Source of the DNA: Fidelibacterota bacterium
Lineage (GTDB): Bacteria; Fidelibacterota; Marinisomatia; Marinisomatales; TCS55
Direction of reading: 5' to 3'
Assembly (NCBI GenBank): GCA_029936965.1
Contig: JAPYRG010000007.1
Coordinates: 41,297 to 105,296 of the forward strand
Length of the DNA stretch: 64,000 nucleotides
Each line of letters starts with the position of its first letter. Position 1 is the first letter of the stretch. Both the position numbers and the translations under genes were made by a program. The notes beneath the pieces were generated by a model that was not told the origin of the DNA, did no database searches, and worked only from the letters and a program-made list of their open reading frames with translations. Shown piece after piece: positions 1 through 8,637 of the stretch.

Positions 1-531
1 CCAACAATAGAATACGCATATACGGATATCATTGATCTGGCTGAACAAGTTCCCTTTGGAATAATGCGAGAACTACATCGATGGGGTGCTCATGCAATGG
101 TAATCACAGTTTGGTTACATATGTTTAGAGTATTTATGACTGGATCCTATAAACCCCCTAGAGAATTCAATTGGGCTGTTGGCGTGATATTACTATTATT
201 GACTTTATTATTGAGCTTTACAGGTTATCTATTGCCTTGGGATCAATTAGCAATCTGGGCTATAACTGTGGGATCAAATATGGCTCGAGCTACTCCATTT
301 CTAGGCTCAGAAGGGCCAGGAGCTTCGCTACTTGCAATCGGTGATATTAACTTTATTACCATGGGAAGTGATGCAAGATTTGCTTTGATTGGAGGCCGTT
401 TTATGGGAGAAGCAGCTTTATTACGGTTTTATGTTTTACACTGTATAGGACTACCATTTATTATTATGATTTTTATGGCTGTTCATTTTTGGAGAGTGAG
501 AAAGGACGGCGGTATTTCCACGCCAGTATAA
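1..531 (+). CDS. Cytochrome b6-like subunit of a quinol:cytochrome c reductase (5' truncated by window edge)
   Basis: The frame is open from base 1, so the first part of the gene lies outside the window; 176 codons are visible. The protein is the di-heme membrane core that oxidises quinol. Four histidines at visible codons 26, 40, 147 and 162 have the spacing of cytochrome b6 heme ligands (14 and 15 residues apart; mitochondrial-type cytochrome b has one residue less in the second pair). Other b6 landmarks are the [13 protein letters not shown] segment, LPWDQ, and an RKDGG end after the last helix. As in b6f, the protein stops after the four N-terminal helices and the rest of cytochrome b is a separate gene starting 2 nt downstream. 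A Rieske protein would be expected upstream, outside the window. Confidence 0.93.
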   Translation, partial: PTIEYAYTDIIDLAEQVPFGIMRELHRWGAHAMVITVWLHMFRVFMTGSYKPPREFNWAVGVILLLLTLLLSFTGYLLPWDQLAIWAITVGSNMARATPFLGSEGPGASLLAIGDINFITMGSDARFALIGGRFMGEAALLRFYVLHCIGLPFIIMIFMAVHFWRVRKDGGISTPV

Positions 532-533
532 TT

Positions 534-1652
534 ATGGGATCCTTTAAAGAAATAGTAAATACAATATCTAATCCAACAATATTATTCACTTCTGTTGTAA
601 TTATATTTCCTTTTGTATTCCCGCCATCAGACTGGTTCGAAAAATGGCACCGGAAATTGGGATTGCACCATTTATGGAGTAAGAAGGCAATTATAATAGC
701 TATGATTGGTATGATTGCTTTTTTTATTTATGGATTAGGCGATTATAACTTTCAGAAAATTGTCTTAAAGCCTGATAATGTTCCTATATCAGGATTAATT
801 TTTCTTGTCGTTTTTTTTACTTGGTTATCTATGTATCAGGCTTATAAGAATGATGAGCGGTTAGAAGCCGGTCAGAAGCCTGATGAATTTTATGAAGCTC
901 CAAACGACAAAGTTTTAGTCTGGCCAGATTTAGTGTATGTTGAACTTATTTCATTAATTATAATGTCGGCTTTCTTATTAGTATGGTCCATTGGGCTTCC
1001 CGCACCAATTGAAGAACCTGCTAATCCAACAGAATCTCCAAACCCTGCAAAAGCACCTTGGTATTTTTTAGGACTTCAGGAGATGTTAGTGTATTTCGAT
1101 CCATGGATGGCTGGCGTGGTCTTACCTAGCCTGATAATTGTTGGTTTGATGGCAATGCCCTTTATAGATCGAAATCCTGAGAATTCAGGATTCTATAGTT
1201 TTAAGCGTCGGCGACTTGCTATTTCATTATTTATGTTTGGTTGGCTTGTTTTGTGGGTAATGTTAATTATTGTTGGGACTGTATTAAGAGGGCCGAACTG
1301 GAATTTTTTTGGTCCATTTGAATATTGGGATATACATAAGTTGGAGGCGCTAACCAATATAAATCTATCAGAGATAGTTTACATTAAATGGTTAAATACA
1401 GGATTACCTGAAAGCATCCTAATACGCGAAATTTGGGGAATATTAATTATTATGGGCTATTTTCTTATTCTCCCACCGTTATTAGCTAAAACGGCACTTA
1501 AGGATATGTATGGAAGGTTAGGGGTAGTGCGCTATTCAGTTTTTATTGTATTAATAATAACCGCTCTTACTTTACCAATTAAGATGTATCTGCGTTGGAT
1601 TATTAATTTGAAATATATTATTTCAATTCCTGAATATTTTTTCAACTTTTGA
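534..1652 (+). CDS. Subunit IV (PetD-like), C-terminal half of split cytochrome b
   Basis: About 372 residues, the Qo-site half of the split cytochrome b. The segment PANPTESPNPAKAPWYF matches the subunit IV region carrying the PEWY quinol-site loop, here APWY in place of PEWY. It is followed by three hydrophobic helices. Compared with plant or cyanobacterial PetD (about 160 residues) it has an extra N-terminal part of about 120 residues with two predicted membrane segments and an extended C-terminus. I chose ATG 534, just after the stop of the b6 gene; an in-frame start at 489 would overlap the upstream gene by 43 nt and add a non-conserved polar stretch. The APWY variant suggests a low-potential quinol such as menaquinol, which is inference. 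Confidence 0.9.
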   Translation: MGSFKEIVNTISNPTILFTSVVIIFPFVFPPSDWFEKWHRKLGLHHLWSKKAIIIAMIGMIAFFIYGLGDYNFQKIVLKPDNVPISGLIFLVVFFTWLSMYQAYKNDERLEAGQKPDEFYEAPNDKVLVWPDLVYVELISLIIMSAFLLVWSIGLPAPIEEPANPTESPNPAKAPWYFLGLQEMLVYFDPWMAGVVLPSLIIVGLMAMPFIDRNPENSGFYSFKRRRLAISLFMFGWLVLWVMLIIVGTVLRGPNWNFFGPFEYWDIHKLEALTNINLSEIVYIKWLNTGLPESILIREIWGILIIMGYFLILPPLLAKTALKDMYGRLGVVRYSVFIVLIITALTLPIKMYLRWIINLKYIISIPEYFFNF

Positions 1653-1663
1653 TTATTTAACAT

Positions 1664-4600
1664 ATGTCAGAAAGTCAGGAAAGACACTATAATATTCTAA
1701 AGTTGAATCGGTTATTTGCGATTTCAACCTTCATTTTTACAGCAGTTTGGCTATTGGTGTTTGTTGATGATTATCAACGTCCTTGGAAAACATACCAGAA
1801 AGAATTTAGAAAATTGGAAATTGAGAAGGTTAGGTCTGATCTCAATGATCTATCAGTACAATTAGAAAATAATCCAGATTATAATAGGCTTACAGAAAAA
1901 TTATTGTCTGCTGAAAAAAGATTAGATAGCCGTAGAGATGAATTAGATAAAATTAATGTTGAATTAGAGACATTGAACACAGAACTATATAGAAATAACC
2001 AGCTGTATCAATTTTCAAAAGCAGATTTAGATGTTCTTAAATATGATTATGAAAAAAGTCAATTTGGTCATGATAAAAGTTCAGATTTGAAAAAAAAATA
2101 TTTTGCTCTTAATGATATTGTAAATAAATATTTTTTGATTAGAGAGAAATCGGAAATAAGAATTGATAAAAAGAAAAAAGTACAACAAGAAATAACAAAA
2201 GTAATTGGTCGTATGAAAGGTTCACTAATATCAATGACTCGTGAAAAGAATTTGGTGGAACGAAAATTATCTAAAGTAGATCCTGAAGCAATGTCATTTG
2301 CAAATAAGGTTGGTAATGTGGTTAGGGATTTACCTGTTCTTGATTTCATTGACCCATATTATGAGGTAAAGCAGGTAGTAATTAATGATTTAGAAGAAGA
2401 TCTTGTTTATATGGGTATGCCAAAAGTAGATCGTTGTGTGACTTGCCATCTAGGAATAGATAAGAAAGGCTTCGAAGATGTGCCGCAACCATATACTACT
2501 CATCCCAAGCTTGATTTAATGGTAGGGCCAAGTTCATCTCATCCAATAAGTGAATTTGGATGTACATCATGCCATGCAGGTCGTGGTAGAGGAACTGGAT
2601 TTAATTCGTCTTCTCATAGTCCCAATGATGAAACGACAGCCCATAGATGGGAAGAAGAACACGGTTGGGAGCCTATGCATCATTGGGAAAATCCTATGTT
2701 TCCAAAGAGATATACAGAAGCAGGTTGTTTTAAATGTCATAGTGGTAATATGCCGCTAAAAGAGGCAGAAACTTTAAGTCTTGGTTTATCAGTTTTTGAA
2801 AAATCCGGTTGTTATGCTTGTCATAATGTTACACGTTGGAATGATGCGCCTAAACCGGGCCCTAGTCTTTATAAATTAGCATCAAAAACAAGTAAAGATT
2901 GGACATATAAATGGATTATGGACCCCAGTTCATTTCGTCATAACACCTGGATGCCTCACTTCTTTAAGAAAGGAAATAATAGTTCTCCTGATGATATTAA
3001 AAAAACCGAACAAGAAGTACTGGCTATGACTGAATACTTGTTTAGTAAATCAGAATCCTATGAAATAACTAGTGTTAATAATTCAGGAGACTATGATCGT
3101 GGCCGACTTCTTGTGAACTCATTAGGATGTAAAGGTTGCCACCAGATTCAACCTAATCCTGATCCTGATTATGATCCAACAATTCAAGCTTTACGTACTG
3201 AGCAAGGGCCAAACCTGATTAGTTTGGGATCTAAGGTTAATGAAGATTGGTTAGTAAGCTGGTTAAAGAATCCTTATAGTTATCATGAAGAAACCAAAAT
3301 GCCGGATTTGCGAGTATCTGATCAGGAGGCAATGGATATAGCAACATATTTATTGGCGGATAAAAATAATGCTTTTGATAGTATGAATACTGCTCAAGTA
3401 AATGATGACGCATTAAATGAAATCTCTGCTGATTTCCTTTCTCAATTATTGAGAAAATCACAAGTGAATGAGAAAATATCTAATATGACTACCAAAGAGA
3501 AATTGATTTATTCTGGTGAAAAGCTTATTGGTTATTATGGATGCTATTCTTGTCACAATATTGCAGGTTTTGAAGATCGAAAACCAATTGGAATTGCATT
3601 AAATATCGAAGGAAGTAAATTGATTTCAAAGTTTGATTTTGGTTTTTGGCATGATGAAATACCACATACAAAGTGGGATTGGCTTTATAATAAAATTAAT
3701 AAGCCGGAAATATTTGATCTTATTCCTAACGAAGAAGGATCAGTTACTGTAAAGGAATTAAATCCTCTTGAAAAGTCTCGTATGCCACATTTTGGTTTAA
3801 CAGATAAGGAAATAAATGGCTTGGTAACATTAATTATGGGTCTTGTTAAAGATGAGATACCTGCATCTAAGCTTCCAGAAAAGACCCCAGAATATTTAGC
3901 TGAAACTCACGGTGAAAGGTTTGTCCATACCAATAATTGTCTTGGTTGTCATAAAATAGATGAAGATGGTGGGGCTATTTGGGCTTCAACAGCTGTTTGG
4001 CTCGAAGAGATAGCAGGACCAGAAAATTCTGAAGATATAAGTCTTGTTCAGAGTTTCAGTCCTCCACTTTTAAATACTCAAGGTAAAAAAGTACAACCAG
4101 ATTGGTTGTTAAATTGGTTTCAAAATATATCTATGATACGACCTCATTTGCAGGTGCGAATGCCTAGTTACGATTTTACCCATGAAGAATGGAACAGTGT
4201 AATATCATATTTTCAATCGAAAGATGGCTTGTCATTGAAATATGAAAATCCCCATAATTTTTCAAAAGCTACGAATTCATATAAGGCAGGAGAGAAGATT
4301 CAGGAAGAAGGAGCTTGTATAAACTGTCATTTTTATGGAGAAATGAAACCACGTCAGGATGCTCTTACTTGGGCTCCAAATCTAGTTCTAACAAAAAAAA
4401 GACTTCGACCAGAATGGTTAATCGATTGGTTTAATAACCCTCAGACTGTTATGCCAGGTACTAAAATGCCTTCTCCTTATATACCAGTTGATGAACCAGT
4501 TTCTGATGTGAAAGAATATTGGGGCAATGAAGTTGCATCATTTGTTGGGGATACTACCGGCATGCTATACGGTCTTATTGATTGGATGTGGGGTTTAGAA

Positions 4601-4690
4601 GGAAAAGAAGATATTTCATCTATAGTAAAGGAACATCTTGATAATGAAGGATATGGATTTATTTCGGATGATGAAGATGATGAATGGTAA
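1664..4690 (+). CDS. Membrane-anchored octaheme cytochrome c with N-terminal coiled coil
   Basis: A 1008-residue protein with one N-terminal membrane anchor (about residues 15-35), a long charged heptad-like coiled coil (about 45-215), then eight CxxCH heme c motifs: CVTCH (about 257), CTSCH (299), CFKCH (354), CYACH (382), CKGCH (489), CYSCH (627), CLGCH (759) and CINCH (885). The last five are each followed by a Met-Pro element (WMPHF, KMPDL, RMPHF, RMPSY, KMPSP), the usual distal methionine of class I cytochromes. So the protein reads as a tri-heme head plus five tandem mono-heme domains. It ends in a very acidic tail (SDDEDDEW). It lies 11 nt after the subunit IV gene and is probably the electron-accepting, periplasmic subunit of the bc complex, replacing cytochrome c1/f. 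Heme count and order are seen; the role is inferred from position. Confidence 0.88.
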   Translation: MSESQERHYNILKLNRLFAISTFIFTAVWLLVFVDDYQRPWKTYQKEFRKLEIEKVRSDLNDLSVQLENNPDYNRLTEKLLSAEKRLDSRRDELDKINVELETLNTELYRNNQLYQFSKADLDVLKYDYEKSQFGHDKSSDLKKKYFALNDIVNKYFLIREKSEIRIDKKKKVQQEITKVIGRMKGSLISMTREKNLVERKLSKVDPEAMSFANKVGNVVRDLPVLDFIDPYYEVKQVVINDLEEDLVYMGMPKVDRCVTCHLGIDKKGFEDVPQPYTTHPKLDLMVGPSSSHPISEFGCTSCHAGRGRGTGFNSSSHSPNDETTAHRWEEEHGWEPMHHWENPMFPKRYTEAGCFKCHSGNMPLKEAETLSLGLSVFEKSGCYACHNVTRWNDAPKPGPSLYKLASKTSKDWTYKWIMDPSSFRHNTWMPHFFKKGNNSSPDDIKKTEQEVLAMTEYLFSKSESYEITSVNNSGDYDRGRLLVNSLGCKGCHQIQPNPDPDYDPTIQALRTEQGPNLISLGSKVNEDWLVSWLKNPYSYHEETKMPDLRVSDQEAMDIATYLLADKNNAFDSMNTAQVNDDALNEISADFLSQLLRKSQVNEKISNMTTKEKLIYSGEKLIGYYGCYSCHNIAGFEDRKPIGIALNIEGSKLISKFDFGFWHDEIPHTKWDWLYNKINKPEIFDLIPNEEGSVTVKELNPLEKSRMPHFGLTDKEINGLVTLIMGLVKDEIPASKLPEKTPEYLAETHGERFVHTNNCLGCHKIDEDGGAIWASTAVWLEEIAGPENSEDISLVQSFSPPLLNTQGKKVQPDWLLNWFQNISMIRPHLQVRMPSYDFTHEEWNSVISYFQSKDGLSLKYENPHNFSKATNSYKAGEKIQEEGACINCHFYGEMKPRQDALTWAPNLVLTKKRLRPEWLIDWFNNPQTVMPGTKMPSPYIPVDEPVSDVKEYWGNEVASFVGDTTGMLYGLIDWMWGLEGKEDISSIVKEHLDNEGYGFISDDEDDEW

Positions 4691-4836
4691 ATCAATTATT
4701 TCCTATTATATACAAGAATTTAGGATGAACATATCCCATTATATTATTAAATTGCATTGTAATTAATTCGGAGTTAATTATGATTTCCCTTTATAAATTA
4801 GATGATTAATTGATATAAATTGATACGGAGGAGAAA

Positions 4837-5547
4837 ATGAAAATTAAACTTATAGGAACGTTAATTGTTTTTGTTTTGGTAAACTTTGGTTATTCTGGCG
4901 ATGTTGAAGGAAAAATTACATTTGATGGGAAAGCACCAAAAATGAAGCCCTTAAGAATGGATGCAGATCCAGTATGTGTTGCTAATAGTGATATTAAACC
5001 AAGAAAAGAATGGTTAGTGCTTGATGAAAATTACGGTGTAAAAAATGTATTGGTTTTTATAAAGGAAAGTAAATCTGGATCATTTGCAGACAATTATGAT
5101 TCTCCGAAAGAAGTAGCAATTCTCGATCAAAATGGATGTGTTTATGTTCCTCATGTTTTGGGTGTAATGGTAGGGCAGCAGCTTGATATATTAAATAGCG
5201 ATGGTACTTTGCATAATATCCATGCATTGCCTAAGGTAAACAAAGAATTTAATAAAGCTATGCCTAGATCAAAAAAACAAATGTCTGTAACATTTGATAA
5301 AGTAGAAGCTCCATTTAAAGTTAAATGTGATGTTCATCCTTGGATGGGAGCATTTGTAGGTGTTTTTGAGCATCCTTATTTTGCAGTTACTGATGATAGT
5401 GGATCTTACACTATTTCTGGTTTGGCTCCCGGGAAATATGTTGTTGAAGCGTGGCATGAAAAGCTTGGATCTAAAACAGCTGATTTAACTGTTGATGATA
5501 GTGGAGCTACGCAAAACTTCACTTTCACTAAACCAAAAAAGAAGTAA
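4837..5547 (+). CDS. Secreted amicyanin-like cupredoxin with carboxypeptidase-regulatory-like C-terminal domain
   Basis: A 236-residue protein with a signal peptide (MKIKLIGTLIVFVLVNFGYS) and strong ribosome site GGAGGA just upstream. Type 1 copper ligands are visible: His in TLHNIHA and Cys-His-Met in KCDVHPWM, i.e. C-x2-H-x2-M, the spacing of amicyanin (plastocyanin has C-x2-H-x4-M). The last about 50 residues (DDSGSYTISGLAPGKYVVEAW) form a carboxypeptidase-regulatory-like beta domain. Placed between the bc complex and cytochrome oxidase genes, it is a good candidate for the mobile copper electron carrier linking the two. The alternative is a methylamine-utilisation-type protein of unknown function; no other mau genes are near. 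Confidence 0.82.
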   Translation: MKIKLIGTLIVFVLVNFGYSGDVEGKITFDGKAPKMKPLRMDADPVCVANSDIKPRKEWLVLDENYGVKNVLVFIKESKSGSFADNYDSPKEVAILDQNGCVYVPHVLGVMVGQQLDILNSDGTLHNIHALPKVNKEFNKAMPRSKKQMSVTFDKVEAPFKVKCDVHPWMGAFVGVFEHPYFAVTDDSGSYTISGLAPGKYVVEAWHEKLGSKTADLTVDDSGATQNFTFTKPKKK

Positions 5548-5560
5548 TTTAAGGAATTAA

Positions 5561-7279
5561 ATGAACGCACATTCTCACCGCGAAGAATCTTTTTTCCGAA
5601 AATACATATGGTCTACAGATCATAAAATTATCGGTTTACAATATGGTTTAACCGCACTGCTTTTTCTATCCGTTGGATTCTTTTTAATGATGGTAATGCG
5701 TTGGCAGTTGGCTTATCCTGAAACACCTATTCCTTTTGTAGGATCGTTTTTTGGCGAAGATGGTATTTTGCTTCCAGAAATCTATAATTCGTTGGGAGCA
5801 ATGCATGGGACGATTATGATATTCCTTGGTGTTGTTCCTTTAGCGGTTGGTGCATTTGGTAATTACTTAGTTCCATTACAAATTGGTGCTCCTGACATGG
5901 CCTTTCCTAAACTTAATGCTGCCAGTTATTGGAGTTATTTTATTGGTGGAGTTATTATGATGGGTAGTTTTTTCTCTGAGGAAGGAGCTGCTAGATCAGG
6001 TTGGACATCGTACCCTCCTTTGGCAGATATTGAGGTGGGACAAACTATCTGGCTTATTGGAATGGTATTTTTGATCACATCTAGCTTATTAGGATCTATG
6101 AATATTATTACTACAATAGTCCAATTACGTGCCCCTGGGTTAACATGGAGAAGATTACCTTTCTTTGTCTGGACACAACTAGTCACATCTTTTCTTTTAG
6201 TATTAGCATTTCCTCCATTGGAAGCGGCTGCAGTACTTCAACTTATGGACAGAGTGGCTGGTACGAGTTTCTTTTTACCTAGTGGTTTAGTTATATCAGG
6301 AGAGGCTTTAGCTGTTAGTGGAGGAGGAAGCCCTTTACTTTGGCAACATTTATTTTGGTTTTTGGCCCACCCTGAAGTGTATGTATTAATTTTGCCAGCT
6401 ATGGGTATTGTATCGGAGGTTATTGCTAATAATACAAGAAAACCATTGTGGGGTTATAATTCATTAGTTTTCTCTGTAATATTTCTTGGCTTTATGTCTT
6501 TTGTAGTATGGGCACATCATATGTTTTTAACTGGAATGGGCACTGCTATGAGCTCTTTTTTCCAGATTACTACCATGATAATTTCTATCCCTTCAGTTAT
6601 AATTTTATCAGCATTGTTTATCTCTCTTTGGGGCGCCTCGATTCGATTTAATACTCCTATGTTATTTGCATTAGCATTTTTACCAATGTTTGGTATAGGA
6701 GGTTTAACAGGATTGCCATTAGGTATTGCGGCATCGGATATATATCTTCATGATACATACTATGTTATTGGGCATTTTCATTATGTGGTTGCACCTGGTA
6801 CTATCTTTGCTCTTTTTGCAGGTATTTATTATTGGTATCCAAAAATTACGGGTAGGAGGATGAATGAACGTCTTGGTCAATTACATTTTTGGCCATCACT
6901 TTTATTTATGAATGGAGTTTTTATGCCTATGTTTATTCAAGGATTGGCCGGTGTATCGCGTCGACTTTGGGATGGTGGTTTGGAATATGCTCATGCTGCT
7001 GGAGTGTTGCAATGGAATGAATTTATGTCTATATCTGCTTGGTTGCTTGGAATATCACAAATTCCTTTTATTATTAATATTTTTTTTAGCCTTAAACGAG
7101 GGGAAAAAGTAGATCGCAATCCATGGGAGGCTACCACTTTAGAGTGGGTTGCTCCTTCACCTCCTTTACCACATATAAACTTTGAAACTCTTCCTGAAGT
7201 TCATAGGGAAGCATATGAATATAGTGTTCCTGGACGTAATAGAGACTTCACTCCGCAAACCGAGCCTAAAAAAGGGTAA
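5561..7279 (+). CDS. ctaD: Cytochrome c oxidase subunit I (aa3/caa3 type)
   Basis: A 572-residue heme-copper oxidase catalytic subunit with 12 or more membrane helices; reduces O2 to water and pumps protons. The heme and CuB ligands are all present: His in GAMHGT (about residue 81, low-spin heme), HPEVY (about 270, CuB histidine, proton-path glutamate and the cross-linked tyrosine), HH in WAHHMF (about 317), and HFH in YYVIGHFHYV (about 404-406). The HPEV glutamate places it with A-type oxidases. It starts 13 nt after the cupredoxin gene with AAGGA as ribosome site and heads the cox operon. Confidence 0.98.
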   Translation: MNAHSHREESFFRKYIWSTDHKIIGLQYGLTALLFLSVGFFLMMVMRWQLAYPETPIPFVGSFFGEDGILLPEIYNSLGAMHGTIMIFLGVVPLAVGAFGNYLVPLQIGAPDMAFPKLNAASYWSYFIGGVIMMGSFFSEEGAARSGWTSYPPLADIEVGQTIWLIGMVFLITSSLLGSMNIITTIVQLRAPGLTWRRLPFFVWTQLVTSFLLVLAFPPLEAAAVLQLMDRVAGTSFFLPSGLVISGEALAVSGGGSPLLWQHLFWFLAHPEVYVLILPAMGIVSEVIANNTRKPLWGYNSLVFSVIFLGFMSFVVWAHHMFLTGMGTAMSSFFQITTMIISIPSVIILSALFISLWGASIRFNTPMLFALAFLPMFGIGGLTGLPLGIAASDIYLHDTYYVIGHFHYVVAPGTIFALFAGIYYWYPKITGRRMNERLGQLHFWPSLLFMNGVFMPMFIQGLAGVSRRLWDGGLEYAHAAGVLQWNEFMSISAWLLGISQIPFIINIFFSLKRGEKVDRNPWEATTLEWVAPSPPLPHINFETLPEVHREAYEYSVPGRNRDFTPQTEPKKG

Positions 7280-7284
7280 GAATT

Positions 7285-7881
7285 ATGGAAATTCCTTATA
7301 TAGTTGATGAAAGACCTGATACCGGGATATATAATGCTAAATTAGGTATTTGGTTATTCTTAGCATCTGAAGTTATGTTATTTGGTGGTTTGTTTTCTTC
7401 GTATGTTTTTTTACGATTAGGTGCTCCTGTTGGAGCATTTCATGAATGGGGACAGGAATTAAATATTCCACTAGCAACTCTGAATACATTGATATTGATT
7501 TCTTCTAGTATGACAATGGTAATGTCATGGGTTTCATTAAAGATGAACGATTTTAAAAAGTTTAAATTATACATGGCTCTTACTTTGCTTTGTGCTTTAT
7601 GTTTTTTAGTAATAAAATATTTAGAATATAGTGCAAAGATTCACCATCATATCTATCCAAGTACGAATACATTCTATGCAATATATTTTACTCTTACAGG
7701 TCTTCATGGTCTTCATATAATCGGTGGAATGGTCGTTCTTTTTTATCTTTGGGTTCCAGGTAGTAATATGTGGAAAATAAAACCCGAACAATTTACAAAT
7801 AGAATAGAAATAGTAGGTCTATACTGGCACTTTGTTGACTTAGTATGGATATTTCTTTTTCCAATTTTATACTTGCTTTAG
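7285..7881 (+). CDS. ctaE: Cytochrome c oxidase subunit III
   Basis: A 198-residue membrane protein with five predicted helices, the short bacterial form of subunit III. Typical features are KLGIWLFLASEVMLFGGLF near the N-terminus, GLHGLHIIGGM, and YWHFVDLVWIFLFPILY at the end. It starts 5 nt after ctaD and is translationally close to it. Subunit III stabilises the oxidase and its proton uptake. Confidence 0.96.
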   Translation: MEIPYIVDERPDTGIYNAKLGIWLFLASEVMLFGGLFSSYVFLRLGAPVGAFHEWGQELNIPLATLNTLILISSSMTMVMSWVSLKMNDFKKFKLYMALTLLCALCFLVIKYLEYSAKIHHHIYPSTNTFYAIYFTLTGLHGLHIIGGMVVLFYLWVPGSNMWKIKPEQFTNRIEIVGLYWHFVDLVWIFLFPILYLL

Positions 7882-7894
7882 GAGGAATGTGTTT

Positions 7895-8200
7895 ATGAGT
7901 AGTGGAGATGATGTAGATATTCAAAGCCATATAAAAGTCTATATGATGGTTTTTGCTTCATTAGCAGTATTAACTATTGTTACTGTTTCCGCATCTTACC
8001 TTGATTTGACATCTGGAGAGGCAATATTCTTGGCTCTTGTTATTGCATCAATAAAAGGGTCTTTAGTTGCTTGTTTTTTTATGCATCTTATTTCGGAAAA
8101 AGCATTAATTACCTGGGTTTTAATGCTTACAGCAGGCTTCTTCTTTATTCTAATGTTTCTTCCTATGGCTTCATTTATAGATCAGGCGCAAATAGGATGA
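7895..8200 (+). CDS. ctaF: Cytochrome c oxidase subunit IV (prokaryotic CtaF/CyoD type)
   Basis: About 101 residues with three hydrophobic helices; the sequence KGSLVACFFMHLISE is typical of the prokaryotic subunit IV family. I chose ATG 7895: the ribosome site GGAGG (7881-7885) sits 9 nt before it, whereas the GTG at 7889 is only 3 nt from it. The stop codon overlaps the next start (ATGA). Confidence 0.88.
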   Translation: MSSGDDVDIQSHIKVYMMVFASLAVLTIVTVSASYLDLTSGEAIFLALVIASIKGSLVACFFMHLISEKALITWVLMLTAGFFFILMFLPMASFIDQAQIG

Positions 8201-8394
8201 TATCACTTAAGACATTTCATATATTTTTTATTATTATATCAATAGTTTTATTTACATGCTATGGAATATATGAAATGAATAATCCTTCATTTAATGGTAC
8301 TCTTTCTTTTTTCCCTGCTGTTCTTTCATTCATTCTTGCAGTCGGATTAATTTTTTATTGTAAAAATGTGTTACAGAAATTCAAGACATTATGA
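8197..8394 (+). CDS. Small two-helix membrane protein of the cox operon
   Basis: A 65-residue ORF starting MISLKTFHIF and overlapping ctaF by four bases (ATGA), which argues for translational coupling and a real gene. It contains two hydrophobic segments (about residues 7-24 and 35-55) and no motif I recognise. A longer in-frame reading from 8071 would lie almost wholly inside ctaF and is rejected. Possible roles are oxidase assembly or a small accessory subunit; this rests only on position. Confidence 0.65.
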   Translation: MISLKTFHIFFIIISIVLFTCYGIYEMNNPSFNGTLSFFPAVLSFILAVGLIFYCKNVLQKFKTL

Positions 8395-8612
8395 TTAAAT
8401 ATTGTAATAGAATTATTATCGGTGTTTTTATGATTATGAATAATTATTTACTAGCCTGCGCAACATGTTATGGGGCTCCAGATGATCCTGCTTCTAAGAG
8501 TCTAAATTATGCCATTATTGTACTTTTAGCATTTATTGGTAGTGTGTTATTGGGGTTAATTCTTTCTATATTTTCAATAAGAAATAAGACTAAGGCGATT
8601 ATTTCTGATTAA
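8391..8612 (+). CDS. Small membrane protein with CATCYG motif, cox operon
   Basis: A 73-residue ORF whose ATG overlaps the stop of the preceding gene (ATGA). It has an N-terminal hydrophobic stretch ending at ACATCYGAPDDP, then one membrane helix (about residues 41-62) and a basic end. The N-terminal stretch may act as a signal sequence placing the CxxC cysteines in the periplasm. Small proteins with a cysteine pair followed by a helix recur in oxidase clusters of other phyla, to my knowledge without an assigned function; a metal or redox role in assembly is only a guess. A later start (ATG 8430, MIMNNYLLA) is possible. Confidence 0.65.
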   Translation: MIKYCNRIIIGVFMIMNNYLLACATCYGAPDDPASKSLNYAIIVLLAFIGSVLLGLILSIFSIRNKTKAIISD

Positions 8613-8637
8613 CAAATTTTATGGAGAAATTTTATAA

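Noticed and set aside
489..533. Longer start for the subunit IV-like gene
   Set aside because: It lies wholly inside the b6 gene and adds a polar stretch not expected before the first segment; ATG 534 directly follows the upstream stop.
4780..4809. Tiny ORF (MISLYKLDD) with a GGAG site, upstream of the cupredoxin gene
   Set aside because: Only nine codons, no run of a regulatory amino acid and no attenuator hairpin after it; likely chance in AT-rich DNA.
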